DNA from: Flaviflagellibacter rhizophilus
GTDB taxonomy: Bacteria > Pseudomonadota > Alphaproteobacteria > Rhizobiales > Methylopilaceae
Assembly (NCBI RefSeq): GCF_033898525.1
Contig: NZ_JAXAFJ010000009.1
Location: 66,022-130,021, forward strand
Reading direction: 5' to 3'
DNA: 64,000 bases
Shown: one piece after another, positions 50,600 to 60,679 of the stretch
Position numbering within the stretch: position 1 is the stretch's first letter
Layout: every line of letters starts with the position of its first letter
Made by a program: the position numbers and the translations under genes
Notes under the pieces: generated by a model
Databases searched by the model: none
Seen by the model: the letters and a program-made list of their open reading frames with translations, nothing else
What the model was told of the DNA's origin: nothing

Positions 50600-51673
50600 T
50601 CAGGCCGCGCAGGCCATGAAGCCGTCGCGCAGACGCTCGGTGTCGAGGTCGCGGCCGATGAAGACCAGCTTCGAATCGCGCGTCTCTCCGGGCTTCCACT
50701 CACGCTGCAGATCGCCGTCCAGGATCATGTGCACGCCCTGAAAGACGAAGCGGCGCGGCTCGTTCTTGAACGACAGGATGCCCTTCCAGCGCAGGAAGTT
50801 CTGTCCCTCGCGCTGGGCGAGATCCTGCACCCACGGCATGAACTTGTCGGGATCCACATCGCCGGGGATGTGGAAGGCCACGGACTGCATGTGTTCGTCG
50901 TGGTAATGCTTCAGGCCGCCGTGGCCGTGATCATGATGATCGTGACCGTGGCCATGATCGTGATCATGACCGCAGCCACAATCGGGTCCGTGCTCGTGGT
51001 GGTCGTGTGCGTGATCGTGCGTGCCTTCCTGCTCGAGGAACGCCGGCTCGATGGACAGGATGCGCTCAAGATCGAAGGCGCCGCGATCCAGCACCTCATC
51101 CAGCGGCACATTGCTCTTCACCGTGCGGATGACGCGGGCATAGGGGTTCAGACCGCGAATGCGGGCCTCAACCTCCTGCAGCGCGGCTTCGTCCACGAGG
51201 TCGGTCTTGTTGAGCAGGATGACGTCGGCGAACGCGATCTGGTTCTTGGCTTCGGGGGCATCCTTCAGCCGGTCGACCAGCCATTTGGCGTCGGCGACCG
51301 TCACCACGGCATCGAGGCGCACCGTGTCCTGCACGTCCTGATCGATGAAGAAGGTCTGTGCGACCGGCGCCGGATCGGCCAGGCCGGTGGTCTCGACGAT
51401 GATGGCGTCGAACTTGCCCTTCCGCTTCATCAGCCCCTCGATGATGCGGATGAGGTCTCCGCGCACCGTGCAGCAGATGCAGCCATTGTTCATCTCGAAG
51501 ACTTCTTCGTCCGCGCCGACGACCAGTTCGTTGTCGATGCCGATCTCTCCAAACTCATTGACGATGACGGCGTAGCGCTTGCCGTGCTGCTCCGAGAGGA
51601 TGCGGTTCAGGAGCGTGGTCTTCCCGGCGCCGAGATAGCCGGTGAGAACGGTGACGGGAATCTTGTCGGACAT
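50600..51673 (-). CDS. COG0523/CobW-type zinc metallochaperone GTPase
   Basis: G3E GTPase. GYLGAGKTTLLNRIL is the P-loop, EMNNGCICCTVRGDL holds the CxCC metal motif, ETTGLADPAP and NKTDLVD are switch/G4 motifs. A long His-rich loop (about residues 225-265, HDHAHDHHEHGPDCGCGHDH and on) may store or sense Zn(II). C-terminal CobW domain with LRWKGILSFKNEPRRFVFQG. ATG at 51673 is preferred. Likely delivers zinc under shortage; just downstream of the zinc ABC operon. Confidence 0.88.
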   Translation of the reverse strand: MSDKIPVTVLTGYLGAGKTTLLNRILSEQHGKRYAVIVNEFGEIGIDNELVVGADEEVFEMNNGCICCTVRGDLIRIIEGLMKRKGKFDAIIVETTGLADPAPVAQTFFIDQDVQDTVRLDAVVTVADAKWLVDRLKDAPEAKNQIAFADVILLNKTDLVDEAALQEVEARIRGLNPYARVIRTVKSNVPLDEVLDRGAFDLERILSIEPAFLEQEGTHDHAHDHHEHGPDCGCGHDHDHGHGHDHHDHGHGGLKHYHDEHMQSVAFHIPGDVDPDKFMPWVQDLAQREGQNFLRWKGILSFKNEPRRFVFQGVHMILDGDLQREWKPGETRDSKLVFIGRDLDTERLRDGFMACAA

Positions 51674-51748
51674 GGGATGACCCTGTTTGGCACCATCAGG
51701 CCGGCACAAGCGTCCGGACCCGATGGCGGAGAAATGTTCGCGGGGGCG

Positions 51749-52771
51749 TCAACGCGTCAGCGCGGCGCTCAGCGTCTTTATATTGTGGCGGAACAGGTCG
51801 ATGTAAGTCCCGGCTGGACCGTCCTTCGCCGACAGGGCGTCGGAATACAGCTCACCGCCCATCTCGGCTCCGCTCTCGCGGGATATCTGCTGGATCAGGC
51901 GTTTGTCGGTCACGTTTTCCACGAACACTGCCTTCACCTTCTCCTTCCTGATCTGCTTCACGAGGGTGGCGACATCCTTCGCTGATGCCTCCGCATCGGT
52001 CGAGACGCCTTGCGGCGCCAGGAACGTGAATCCATAGGCCTCGCCGAAATAGCCGAAGGCATCATGCGAGGTGATGATCTTGCGATCAGTTGCCGGGATC
52101 TTCTCCGCCGCCGCGCGAATCTGGGCATCGACTTCGTCGAGCTTTGCGAGATAGGCGGTCGCATTGGCCTCGTACTCAGCCTTGCCGGCGGGGTCGGCCG
52201 CAATCAGCGCATCGCGGATATTGCCGACATAGATCTTGCCATTGGCAATGGACTGGAAGGCGTGCGGGTCGTTCTCGCCGTGGTCATGGGCATCGTCGTG
52301 GCCATGCGCTTTCCCTTCGGCAACCTCATGGCCATGGTCGTGACCTTTGTCGCCGTGCCCGGCTTCGTGATCATGGCCCTTCTCCCCCTCATGGTCGTGG
52401 CCCTCTTCCTCCTCCATGCTGCGGGGCGTCACTCCTTCGGAAGCGGTCACGATCTGCGCCTTCGAGCCGGAAGCCTCGACCAGCCGCTCCATCCAGCCTT
52501 CGAAGCCGAGCCCGTTCACGAACAGCAGCTTCGCGCCGGCGACGGCTTTCGCGTCAGCCGGGGTGGGTGTGTAGACGTGCGCGTCTCCGCCCGGTCCCAC
52601 GAGGGTGCGTACCTCGACACGCTCGCCCCCGACATTCTCCACTATGTCGGCCAGGATCGAAAAGCTGGCGATCGTGGAGAGCTTCTCCTGCGCCTGCGCA
52701 ACATCCGGCAACAGACCAGCCGCAAGGATAAGAGATGTTATAACGTATCTTTTCAGAGTCACGGTTTGCAC
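51749..52771 (-). CDS. znuA: Zinc ABC transporter, substrate-binding protein (ZnuA-like)
   Basis: Signal peptide of about 26 residues, then the cluster A-I SBP fold: STIASFSILADIVENVGGER, GPGGDAHVYTPTPADAKAVA (first metal His), FVNGLGFEGWMERLVE, a long His/Asp-rich loop (EEEEGHDHEGEKGHDHEAGH and on) typical of Zn-binding ZnuA, ENDPHAFQSI, and SHDAFGYFGEAYGFTFL. GTG at 52771 or 52762 is the likely start; a candidate Zur site overlaps codons 8-13. It is 17 bp after the permease gene. Confidence 0.92.
   Translation of the reverse strand: MQTVTLKRYVITSLILAAGLLPDVAQAQEKLSTIASFSILADIVENVGGERVEVRTLVGPGGDAHVYTPTPADAKAVAGAKLLFVNGLGFEGWMERLVEASGSKAQIVTASEGVTPRSMEEEEGHDHEGEKGHDHEAGHGDKGHDHGHEVAEGKAHGHDDAHDHGENDPHAFQSIANGKIYVGNIRDALIAADPAGKAEYEANATAYLAKLDEVDAQIRAAAEKIPATDRKIITSHDAFGYFGEAYGFTFLAPQGVSTDAEASAKDVATLVKQIRKEKVKAVFVENVTDKRLIQQISRESGAEMGGELYSDALSAKDGPAGTYIDLFRHNIKTLSAALTR
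52734..52749 (-). promoter_or_regulatory. Candidate Zur-type operator inside the znuA start
   Basis: GATGTTATAACGTATC, almost a palindrome with a GTTATAAC core. It differs at two positions from the candidate site at 54570-54585 upstream of the operon. Location inside the 5' coding end suggests a second Zur-controlled element, but it may just be coincidence. Confidence 0.45.
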
Positions 52772-52787
52772 CTTGGTTTGCCGCCGC

Positions 52788-53660
52788 TCAGGCTTCGAGA
52801 TGACGGATAGGAATGAAGCGCCGGGCAAAGCCGCCTTCAGCGCCGAAGATGAGGGAAAGAACGTAGATCGCGCCTGCCGCGCTGATCACGGAGGGGCCGG
52901 TCGGGAGACCGAGATGGTAGGACACCAGCAGGCCCGCATAGCCCGAAACAACGCCCATGGCGGCCGAGATCAAAAGGATGACGGAGATATCCTGCGTCCA
53001 CAACCGGGCCGAGGCTGCGGGCAACATCATGAGCCCGACCGCAAGCAATGTGCCGAGAGCGTGGAAGCCGCCGACGAGGTTGAGCACGACCAGCCCGAGA
53101 AAGATGAAGTGCACCGGGGTGCCTGCCGAAGACACGGAGCGCAGGAAGGATGGGTCCATGCATTCCAGCACGAGCGGCCGGTAGATGGCAGCCATCGCGA
53201 CAAGCGTGAGGCTGGCGATGGAGGCAAGCAAGATCAAAGTCGCGTCGTCCAGCGCGAGCACCGTCCCGAACAGGACGTGCAACAGGTCTACATTCGACCC
53301 GCGGAGCGAGACCAGCATGACGCCGACGGCCAAAGACAAGAGGTAGAATGCCGCGAGCGAGGCGTCTTCCTTCAGGGCCGTGAAGCGGGCGACCAGGCCG
53401 GCCAGAACGGCCACCGTCACCCCTGCGATCAGCCCGCCCAGTGTCATCGCCGGCAAGGAGAGCCCTGCCACCAGATAGCCGACAGCGGCACCCGGAAGGA
53501 TAGCGTGGGCCATGGCATCCCCGGTGAGGCTCATGCGCCGCAGCATCAGGAATACGCCGACAGGCGCCGCGCCCATTGCCAGCGCGAACGAGCCGACGAG
53601 CGCCCTCTTCATAAAATCGAATTCGGCAAATGGCGCGATCAGAAGGTCGTAGGGGCTCAT
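52788..53660 (-). CDS. znuB: Zinc ABC transporter, permease (ZnuB-like)
   Basis: Hydrophobic protein of 290 residues with about eight spans and the ABC-3 signature in DAMAHAILPGAAVGYLVAGL, LLSLAVGVMLVSLRG, and LVVLNLVGGFHALGTLLAVG. Member of the ABC-3/ZnuB permease family for Zn(II)/Mn(II). Start overlaps the ATPase stop by 4 bp (ATGA). Ends 17 bp before the SBP start. Confidence 0.92.
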   Translation of the reverse strand: MSPYDLLIAPFAEFDFMKRALVGSFALAMGAAPVGVFLMLRRMSLTGDAMAHAILPGAAVGYLVAGLSLPAMTLGGLIAGVTVAVLAGLVARFTALKEDASLAAFYLLSLAVGVMLVSLRGSNVDLLHVLFGTVLALDDATLILLASIASLTLVAMAAIYRPLVLECMDPSFLRSVSSAGTPVHFIFLGLVVLNLVGGFHALGTLLAVGLMMLPAASARLWTQDISVILLISAAMGVVSGYAGLLVSYHLGLPTGPSVISAAGAIYVLSLIFGAEGGFARRFIPIRHLEA

Positions 53661-54406
53661 GCCGCGTCCCGGGAGCAGATCGCCGCCTCAGGATCGAAGG
53701 CCTCGATCATGTGCCGCGCCTTGAAGAGGTTCTCCGCTGTCAGCACCTCGTGGGCCGGCCCCCACGCCACGGGGGAGCGTGCCAGAAGGAGAGCGTCCGT
53801 GAAGTGGGCGCGCACCAGATCCATATCGTGCAGCACCGCGATCACGGTGCGCTGCTCGCCGTGCCAGCGCCGGATGATGTCGAGCAGGTCCGACACGGTG
53901 CGGGTGTCCAGCGCGTTGAAGGGCTCGTCGAGCAGGATGACGGGCGCGTTCTGGAGCAGAAGGCGCGCGAACAGAGCGCGCTGGGTCTGCCCGCCGGACA
54001 GGGTGCCGATCGGCCGGTTCTCGAAGCCGGTCAGTCCCACCGCACCCAGGGCGTCCCCGATGCGCTGACTGTCTCCGCGACCCATCCCGCCGAACAGGCC
54101 GTGACGCTTCCACAAGCCCATCGCGACCAGATCGTAGACGGCCATAGGAAAGCTGCGGTCGATCTCGGCGGCCTGGGGGAGATAGGCGATGTCGCGACGC
54201 GTCAGATTTCCGAGCCCGATGCTGCCGGAGAGCGGCTTCAGCATGCCGACAATGCCCTTCAGCAGGGTCGACTTGCCTGCGCCGTTGGGACCGACGACAG
54301 CGGTCAGGCTGCCGCTTCCGATGGCGCCGGACAGGTGATGCACAGCGGGATGACGGGCATAGCCAAGGGTCACATCATCCAGGAGGATGCCGGACGTCGC
54401 ACTCAT
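53657..54406 (-). CDS. znuC: Zinc ABC transporter, ATP-binding protein (ZnuC-like)
   Basis: ABC ATPase of 249 residues. VVGPNGAGKSTLLKGIVG is Walker A, YLPQAAE the Q-loop, GTLSGGQTQRALFARLLLQN the signature, ILLDEPFNALD Walker B, and AVLHDMDLV the switch His. ATG at 54406 overlaps the stop of the upstream micro-protein gene (ATGA). Most similar in layout to ZnuC/ZurM-type ATPases. Confidence 0.92.
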   Translation of the reverse strand: MSATSGILLDDVTLGYARHPAVHHLSGAIGSGSLTAVVGPNGAGKSTLLKGIVGMLKPLSGSIGLGNLTRRDIAYLPQAAEIDRSFPMAVYDLVAMGLWKRHGLFGGMGRGDSQRIGDALGAVGLTGFENRPIGTLSGGQTQRALFARLLLQNAPVILLDEPFNALDTRTVSDLLDIIRRWHGEQRTVIAVLHDMDLVRAHFTDALLLARSPVAWGPAHEVLTAENLFKARHMIEAFDPEAAICSRDAA

Positions 54407-54564
54407 GACAATGCCCACCAGACGCCGGCCCACAGCACAGCCACGATGACGACCACGCCGGACAGGCGCTGGCCGAAGGACAGCCGCAGCAGCGACAATC
54501 GCGGTTCGAGGGCGCGCCGGGGCTTAGCCTGATGCCTGTGTATGTGGTGGGAAGCGTGCGCCAT
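54403..54564 (-). CDS. His-rich single-span micro-protein upstream of znuC, 53 aa
   Basis: ATG at 54564 reads MAHASHHIHRHQAKPRRALE then a cytosolic basic segment, and ends in one helix (SGVVVIVAVLWAGVWWALS). The N-terminus has five His in the first 11 residues and could bind metal. Stop overlaps the znuC ATG (ATGA), so it is translationally coupled as the first gene of the operon. The start is 6 bp from a candidate Zur site. Too short for standard gene callers. Confidence 0.6.
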   Translation of the reverse strand: MAHASHHIHRHQAKPRRALEPRLSLLRLSFGQRLSGVVVIVAVLWAGVWWALS

Positions 54565-54569
54565 TGGTG

Positions 54570-54585
54570 GATGTTATAATATATC
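54570..54585 (-). promoter_or_regulatory. Candidate Zur-type operator before the zinc operon
   Basis: GATGTTATAATATATC lies in an AT-rich patch immediately upstream of the micro-protein start and matches the site at 52734-52749 at 14 of 16 positions. Alphaproteobacterial Zur sites have a TGTTATA..TATAACA-type dyad, so zinc-repressed transcription is a fair inference. Confidence 0.55.
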
Positions 54586-54704
54586 AGGTGCGCGCGGCAA
54601 GCTGTTGCCCATTGCGCCTGCTTCTTGGCATTTAGTAGGGGGTCGCGCACACTCGCAGCCGAGCGGCACCGGCAGAATGTGCCGCCTTCAGGAGGAAGAC
54701 CGAT

Positions 54705-55676
54705 ATGCGATTCATTGCAGCTCTGGCGCTCGCCTGCGTCGGCACATTCGCCGCCGCAGCCAGCCCGGCCACGGCACAGACATTTCCCACCCGACCGCTG
54801 ACCCTCGTGATCCCCTTCGCAGCCGGCGGCTCCACCGATCTCGTCGGTCGTCTCGTGGCGCAGCGCATGAGCGAGGAACTTGGCCAGCAGGTGGTGGTGG
54901 ACAATCGCGGCGGCGCCGGTGGCAATCTGGGCTCGGCAGCCGTCGCGAAGTCCGCGGCCGACGGCTATACCATCCTGATGGGAACGGTGGCGACGCACGC
55001 CCTGAACCCCCTCATCTACACCAAGATTCCGTATGATCCGGTAAAGGATTTCGCGCCAGTCTCCCTCCTGGCAACGGTCCCGAATGTGCTGGCGGTGCAT
55101 CCATCCGTGCCCGCGAACAATGTGGCCGAGCTGGTAGCGCTGGCGAAGAAGGATCCCGGCAAATTCAGCTACGCCTCCTCGGGCAACGGCACCCCGCTTC
55201 ACCTCTCCGGCGAATTGTTCAAGACGCTGGCGGGCGTCGACATCGTGCACGTTCCCTACAAGGGATCGGGCCCGGCGCTCATCGACGTGCTGGCCGGGCA
55301 GGTGCCGATCATCTTCGACAATCTTCCCTCCTCCACCGAGCACATCAAGACCGGTCGCCTGAAGGGACTGGGCGTGACGACAACGGGCCGTGCACCAGTG
55401 TTTCCTGACATGCCAGCCATCGGCGAAACGCTGAAGGGTTATGAAACCTATACCTGGAATGCGTTGTTCGCCCCCGCCGGCACGCCGCCGGAGGTAATCG
55501 CCCGTCTCAACGAGGCGGCGAACAAGGCAGTGAGCGACGAGAAGACCAAGGCGAAGCTGGCCGAGTTCAGCGCCACCGTGGTGGCCTCCACGCCCGACGA
55601 ACTGGCGAAACACGTGCAGTCCGAGATCGCCAAGTGGACGCCGATCGTGAAGCAGTCCGGCGCACGCATCGACTAA
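54705..55676 (+). CDS. TctC/Bug-family periplasmic binding protein
   Basis: Signal peptide (MRFIAALALACVGTFAAAAS PATA) and the Bug fold: RPLTLVIPFAAGGSTDLVGR, VVVDNRGGAGGNLGSAAVAK, DGYTILMGTVATHALNP, VPYKGSGPALIDVLAGQ and PAGTPPEVIARLNEAANKAV. Binds a carboxylated or other solute in the periplasm; ligand unknown. The TctAB membrane components are not adjacent, so it may be an orphan, as is frequent in this family. Confidence 0.9.
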   Translation: MRFIAALALACVGTFAAAASPATAQTFPTRPLTLVIPFAAGGSTDLVGRLVAQRMSEELGQQVVVDNRGGAGGNLGSAAVAKSAADGYTILMGTVATHALNPLIYTKIPYDPVKDFAPVSLLATVPNVLAVHPSVPANNVAELVALAKKDPGKFSYASSGNGTPLHLSGELFKTLAGVDIVHVPYKGSGPALIDVLAGQVPIIFDNLPSSTEHIKTGRLKGLGVTTTGRAPVFPDMPAIGETLKGYETYTWNALFAPAGTPPEVIARLNEAANKAVSDEKTKAKLAEFSATVVASTPDELAKHVQSEIAKWTPIVKQSGARID

Positions 55677-55727
55677 TACGAACGGTTGACGGGCCGTCGA
55701 ATCTCACGCACTTTCCCGCTCGCACAA

Positions 55728-55830
55728 ACCGAGGGGGGTCCCGACAAGGGGCTGAGATACCGACGGCCGTTTCCCGGCAGCGCGGTGACCCTTTGAACCT
55801 GATCCGGGTCATGCCGGCGAAGGGACGGGT
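55728..55830 (+). ncRNA. TPP riboswitch (THI element)
   Basis: Contains GGGGCTGAGATACCGAC and the invariant tail CCCTTTGAACCTGATCCGGG then GTCATGCCGGCGAAGGGA, the two halves of the thiamin pyrophosphate aptamer. It lies 80 bp before the translation-control hairpins of thiC, and TPP binding should lower ThiC synthesis. Confidence 0.97.
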
Positions 55831-55832
55831 CA

Positions 55833-55907
55833 ACGCCACCTCCATGTTCACACGGGTGGCGTCTGCGCTGCTCCTCGCTTCCCGGATCTCCGAACGCGAG
55901 GAGATCC
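55833..55907 (+). promoter_or_regulatory. Expression platform hiding the thiC ribosome-binding site
   Basis: Three possible stems: ACGCCACC / GGTGGCGT (55833-55862); CTCCTCGC (55871-55878) with GCGAGGAG (55896-55903); and GGATCTCC (55884-55891) with GGAGATCC (55900-55907). The latter two are mutually exclusive and both cover the Shine-Dalgarno GAGGAG before the TTG start, pointing to translational control. No terminator T-tract is seen. Confidence 0.7.
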
Positions 55908-55910
55908 ACG

Positions 55911-57779
<1,869 letters not shown>

Positions 57780-57917
57780 TCGGGGATCACCCGAGAAGCC
57801 CCCGCGTGTGGGTCCCGGACAGGTGCTGCGCACCTTCCGGGACGCATACGCTCCGCGCTGACGGATCGCCCGCTCCCCGGCTAAGCTGGACCGACGACCC
57901 ACGCATTCGAGGAACAT

Positions 57918-58325
57918 ATGGACATCCATCGCAGCGGCTCCCGCCCCTCGACCACCGGCCCGGAGGACTACTTCACAGGCCGTGTGACCATCGAATCCAT
58001 CTTCGAAGCACCCGAGCCAGCCCGTGTGCGGTCAGCCACGGTCACCTTCGAGCCCGGAGCGCGCACGACATGGCACACCCACCCGCTCGGCCAGACGATC
58101 CTCGTTACGGCAGGTGTGGGCTGGGCACAGCGTGACGGCGGTCCCATCCAAGAGATCCGACCGGGAGACGTCGTCTGGTTCCCGCCGGGTGAGAAGCACT
58201 GGCATGGCGCGACCGCCACATCGGGCATGACGCACATCGCGATCCAGGAAGCGCTGGATGGCGGTGCCGTGGAATGGCTTGAGCCGGTGACGGACGAGCA
58301 ATACGGCGGTCCGTCCTCGGCCTGA
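57918..58325 (+). CDS. Cupin-domain protein, 135 aa
   Basis: Cupin motif 1 is in TTWHTHPLGQTILVTAGVGW (His-x-His...), and motif 2 in IQEIRPGDVVWFPPGEKHWH (His). A small beta-barrel metal-binding protein, similar in size to ChrR-like or quercetinase-type cupins adjacent to carboxymuconolactone-decarboxylase-like enzymes. Cytosolic. Substrate unknown. A strong hairpin follows its stop. Confidence 0.85.
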   Translation: MDIHRSGSRPSTTGPEDYFTGRVTIESIFEAPEPARVRSATVTFEPGARTTWHTHPLGQTILVTAGVGWAQRDGGPIQEIRPGDVVWFPPGEKHWHGATATSGMTHIAIQEALDGGAVEWLEPVTDEQYGGPSSA

Positions 58326-58330
58326 CGCAA

Positions 58331-58357
58331 AAGGGGCCGCGTCAGACGCGGCCCCTT
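58331..58357. terminator. Bidirectional hairpin terminator
   Basis: Eleven-bp stem AAGGGGCCGCG / CGCGGCCCCTT around TCAGA, between the convergent cupin and DUF4142 genes. A short T/A flank on each side suggests it could end both transcripts, but T-tracts are weak. Confidence 0.75.
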
Positions 58358-58381
58358 GATCTATGTCCCTGGTGTCGGGTG

Positions 58382-58930
58382 TTACATCTTGGCGTTGAGC
58401 GCCTTCACGTGCTCCTGATGCTGCTTCAGCACCGGCAGCTTCTCGGCTGCGAAGGCCTTCAGCTTCGGATCCTGAGCGTCGTCGGCATACTTCGTGAACA
58501 GTGCAACGGCCTCGTCATGGGCCTTCACCTGTGCATCCACGTATTCAGCGTCGAACTTGTCGGCCGAAGCCTCCTGCAGGTCCTTCACCATGGCCATGTG
58601 CGCGGCGTCCATCGCCTTGGGAGCGTCTGGCGCAACCGCCATCATGTCCTTGGCGGCCTTGGTGTGGTCCGTGATCATCTGCTGCGCAAAGGTCTTCACC
58701 TCGGCGTTCTTGGCCTTCTGCAACGCCACCTTGCTGGACTCGATCTCGAACATGTTCGAGCTGGCCGCCTTGGTGACGAAGACATTGTCCGGACCCTGAG
58801 CGGCCATCCGGCCCTGGGTGGCGCCCATCTGGCCCTGTGCCTGCGGAGCCAGCTTATCCTGGGTCTGCGCGTGGGCAGCAGTGCCGAGAGTGAGCGCGGC
58901 GAGGCTTGCGGCGATGATGTACTTTTTCAT
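58382..58930 (-). CDS. DUF4142 exported protein, 182 aa
   Basis: ATG at 58930 (MKKYIIAASLAALTLGTAAHA) gives a Sec signal peptide. The mature part, KAASSNMFEIESSKVALQKAK, TFAQQMITDHTKAAKDMMAV and ALFTKYADDAQDPKLKAFAA, matches DUF4142 (ferritin-like helical periplasmic proteins common in alphaproteobacteria). Expected to be periplasmic, function unproved. Confidence 0.88.
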   Translation of the reverse strand: MKKYIIAASLAALTLGTAAHAQTQDKLAPQAQGQMGATQGRMAAQGPDNVFVTKAASSNMFEIESSKVALQKAKNAEVKTFAQQMITDHTKAAKDMMAVAPDAPKAMDAAHMAMVKDLQEASADKFDAEYVDAQVKAHDEAVALFTKYADDAQDPKLKAFAAEKLPVLKQHQEHVKALNAKM

Positions 58931-58985
58931 TGGGGTGTCCTCCCATTTTGTGCGGGAAGAACACGCGAGGGTGGTGGGGTGTTCC

Positions 58986-59669
58986 CTAGGACGCAACGCC
59001 GACAGGTTGCTCTTCCCACAACTCAGCGCCCTCATTCCCCACCTTGTTCACCACTGTGGAGACCGGCCACATCGCCAGCAGTTCGTCCGGTAACGCACGC
59101 AGCAAATCCGTCGCATCTTCACCCCCAAGCCAGCGCTCCTGATCCTCATCCGGCACGATTACCGGCATGCGATCATGGAACGGCGCAATGAGGCTGTTGG
59201 GGTCGGTGGTCAGCACCGTTGCGGTGCGCACCCATTCTCCGGTCGCGGGATCTTTCCAGTTCTCCCAAAGGCCTGCGAGCGCCATGGGCTGGCCGCTCTT
59301 GAGGGCAACGGCGTAGGGCTGCTTTGTCTTGCCCTCCCGCCGCCACTCGTAGAAGCCGTCGACCGGGATCAAGCAGCGCCGCCTCTTGCCCCATGCGCCG
59401 CGGAAAGCCGGCTTCGTCGCCACGGTCTCGCAGCGGGCATTGATGAGGCTTGCACCGATCTTCATGTCGTTGGCGAAATGCGGCACCAGTCCCCAGCGGA
59501 TCAGGTCCAGGCTGTTCTCGCCGCTTTCAGGATCGCGCCGCACCACCATCAGCTTGTCGGTGGGCGCGAGGTTCCAGCGCGGGGGCGCGTTGAACAGCTC
59601 GCCGCGCGTGGCCTTGAACAGGCGCCGCATGGCCTCCGGTGGCAGGGTTTGAACGACACGTCCGCACAT
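58986..59669 (-). CDS. SOS-response-associated peptidase (SRAP/YedK)
   Basis: Start at ATG 59669 with MCGRVVQTLPPEAMRRLFKA, so the catalytic Cys2 is exposed once Met is removed. Asn and His in RWNLAPTD and NTL.. parts, NARCETVATKPAFRG, LIPVDGFYEWRREGKTKQPY (Glu), and FHDRMPVIV are all present. Crosslinks to abasic sites in single-stranded DNA. Cytosolic, 227 residues, standard size. Confidence 0.95.
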   Translation of the reverse strand: MCGRVVQTLPPEAMRRLFKATRGELFNAPPRWNLAPTDKLMVVRRDPESGENSLDLIRWGLVPHFANDMKIGASLINARCETVATKPAFRGAWGKRRRCLIPVDGFYEWRREGKTKQPYAVALKSGQPMALAGLWENWKDPATGEWVRTATVLTTDPNSLIAPFHDRMPVIVPDEDQERWLGGEDATDLLRALPDELLAMWPVSTVVNKVGNEGAELWEEQPVGVAS

Positions 59670-59730
59670 GAGTTCAAGGTCGGATGCCTCACGCTCCGGC
59701 GCAAGCGGCACCGCTGCGGAACCCTGTGGA

Positions 59731-60651
59731 TCACTCCAGCGGGTCGGTTGCCCTGGCCTTTCCGCGTAGCAGCAGGAACAGGCCGGCCACGATGACCACA
59801 GCCGCGCCGATTAGCGTCCATCTGTCCGGCACATCGTCGAACAGGAGCCAGCCCCACGCCGACATGAACACCAGCTCGAGATAGATGAAGGGTGCGAGCA
59901 CCGGCGCCGGTGCCCGGCCATGAGCGAGAATGAGCAGGAAATGCCCGGTCGCGCCGAACAGGCCGGTCGCGATGTGCAACACCCAGATCCATGGGCTTTC
60001 GGGCCATTGCCAGATGAACGGCATGATCGGCGCCAGCACCAGCGCGCCGAAGAACCCGGACACCACGATGGACGTTTTCGCGCTGTCATAGGCGGACACG
60101 AAGCGTGTCGCGATGTTGTAGAACGCGCCGCACACCGCGTTGGCGAAGGCCAGCAGGAAGGCGACCTCGAACGTGCCGAAACCCGGACGCGTCACCGCCA
60201 GCACGCCGCAGAAGCCGAGCGCGATGACGATGAGGTCTCGCCGGCCGACCCATTCGCCGATCATCGGGCCGGCGAAGATGGCCACCAGCAAGGGCGTCGC
60301 AAACGCGATGGTCACCGCCTGGTCGAGCTGCAGCGAGGCCAAAGCAGCGAAGTTGAAGATGGTGGTGCCGGCCAGCAGCACCGAGCGCAGCAGTTGCAGG
60401 CCCGGCCGCCGCGTCTTCCACACCCCCGGCGATGTCCACGGGTTCAGCAGCACCGAGACGAAGACGACGTGGAAGAGGTAGCGCAGCCACGCTACCTGCA
60501 ACGGGCTCTCATTGCCCATGGTCAGGTATTTCGCCGTGCTGTCCAGAAGTGAGAACAGCAGCAGCGCGCCGATCATCAGCAGGATGGCAGTGACGCGCAG
60601 CCGGCGCGCCGATGCGACGTCGTCCGGCAATTGGCCGAGGAGAGAAGACAC
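59731..60651 (-). CDS. EamA/DMT-family transporter, about 306 aa
   Basis: GTG at 60651 is chosen because upstream sequence in the frame is Arg-rich. Ten hydrophobic segments in two EamA repeats (ILLMIGALLLFSLLDSTAKY; LVAIFAGPMIGEWVGRRDLI; and later). Ends with ALVLAPIMPFIWQWPES and a Leu-rich last span plus a RGKARATDPLE tail. Exports metabolites such as amino acids or nucleosides; substrate unknown. Confidence 0.85.
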   Translation of the reverse strand: MSSLLGQLPDDVASARRLRVTAILLMIGALLLFSLLDSTAKYLTMGNESPLQVAWLRYLFHVVFVSVLLNPWTSPGVWKTRRPGLQLLRSVLLAGTTIFNFAALASLQLDQAVTIAFATPLLVAIFAGPMIGEWVGRRDLIVIALGFCGVLAVTRPGFGTFEVAFLLAFANAVCGAFYNIATRFVSAYDSAKTSIVVSGFFGALVLAPIMPFIWQWPESPWIWVLHIATGLFGATGHFLLILAHGRAPAPVLAPFIYLELVFMSAWGWLLFDDVPDRWTLIGAAVVIVAGLFLLLRGKARATDPLE

Positions 60652-60679
60652 GATGGGTCCAGACGGAAGGGGTTTCCGG

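Noticed and set aside
50930..52440. Apparent repeats rich in GTGATC/CATGAT
   Set aside because: They encode His/Asp-rich loops of the COG0523 and ZnuA proteins, so they are coding low complexity, not a CRISPR or other array.
54375..55613. 412-codon minus-strand frame opposite the TctC gene
   Set aside because: Composition is Cys/His/Arg-rich in the last part and the plus-strand frame is a clear family member.
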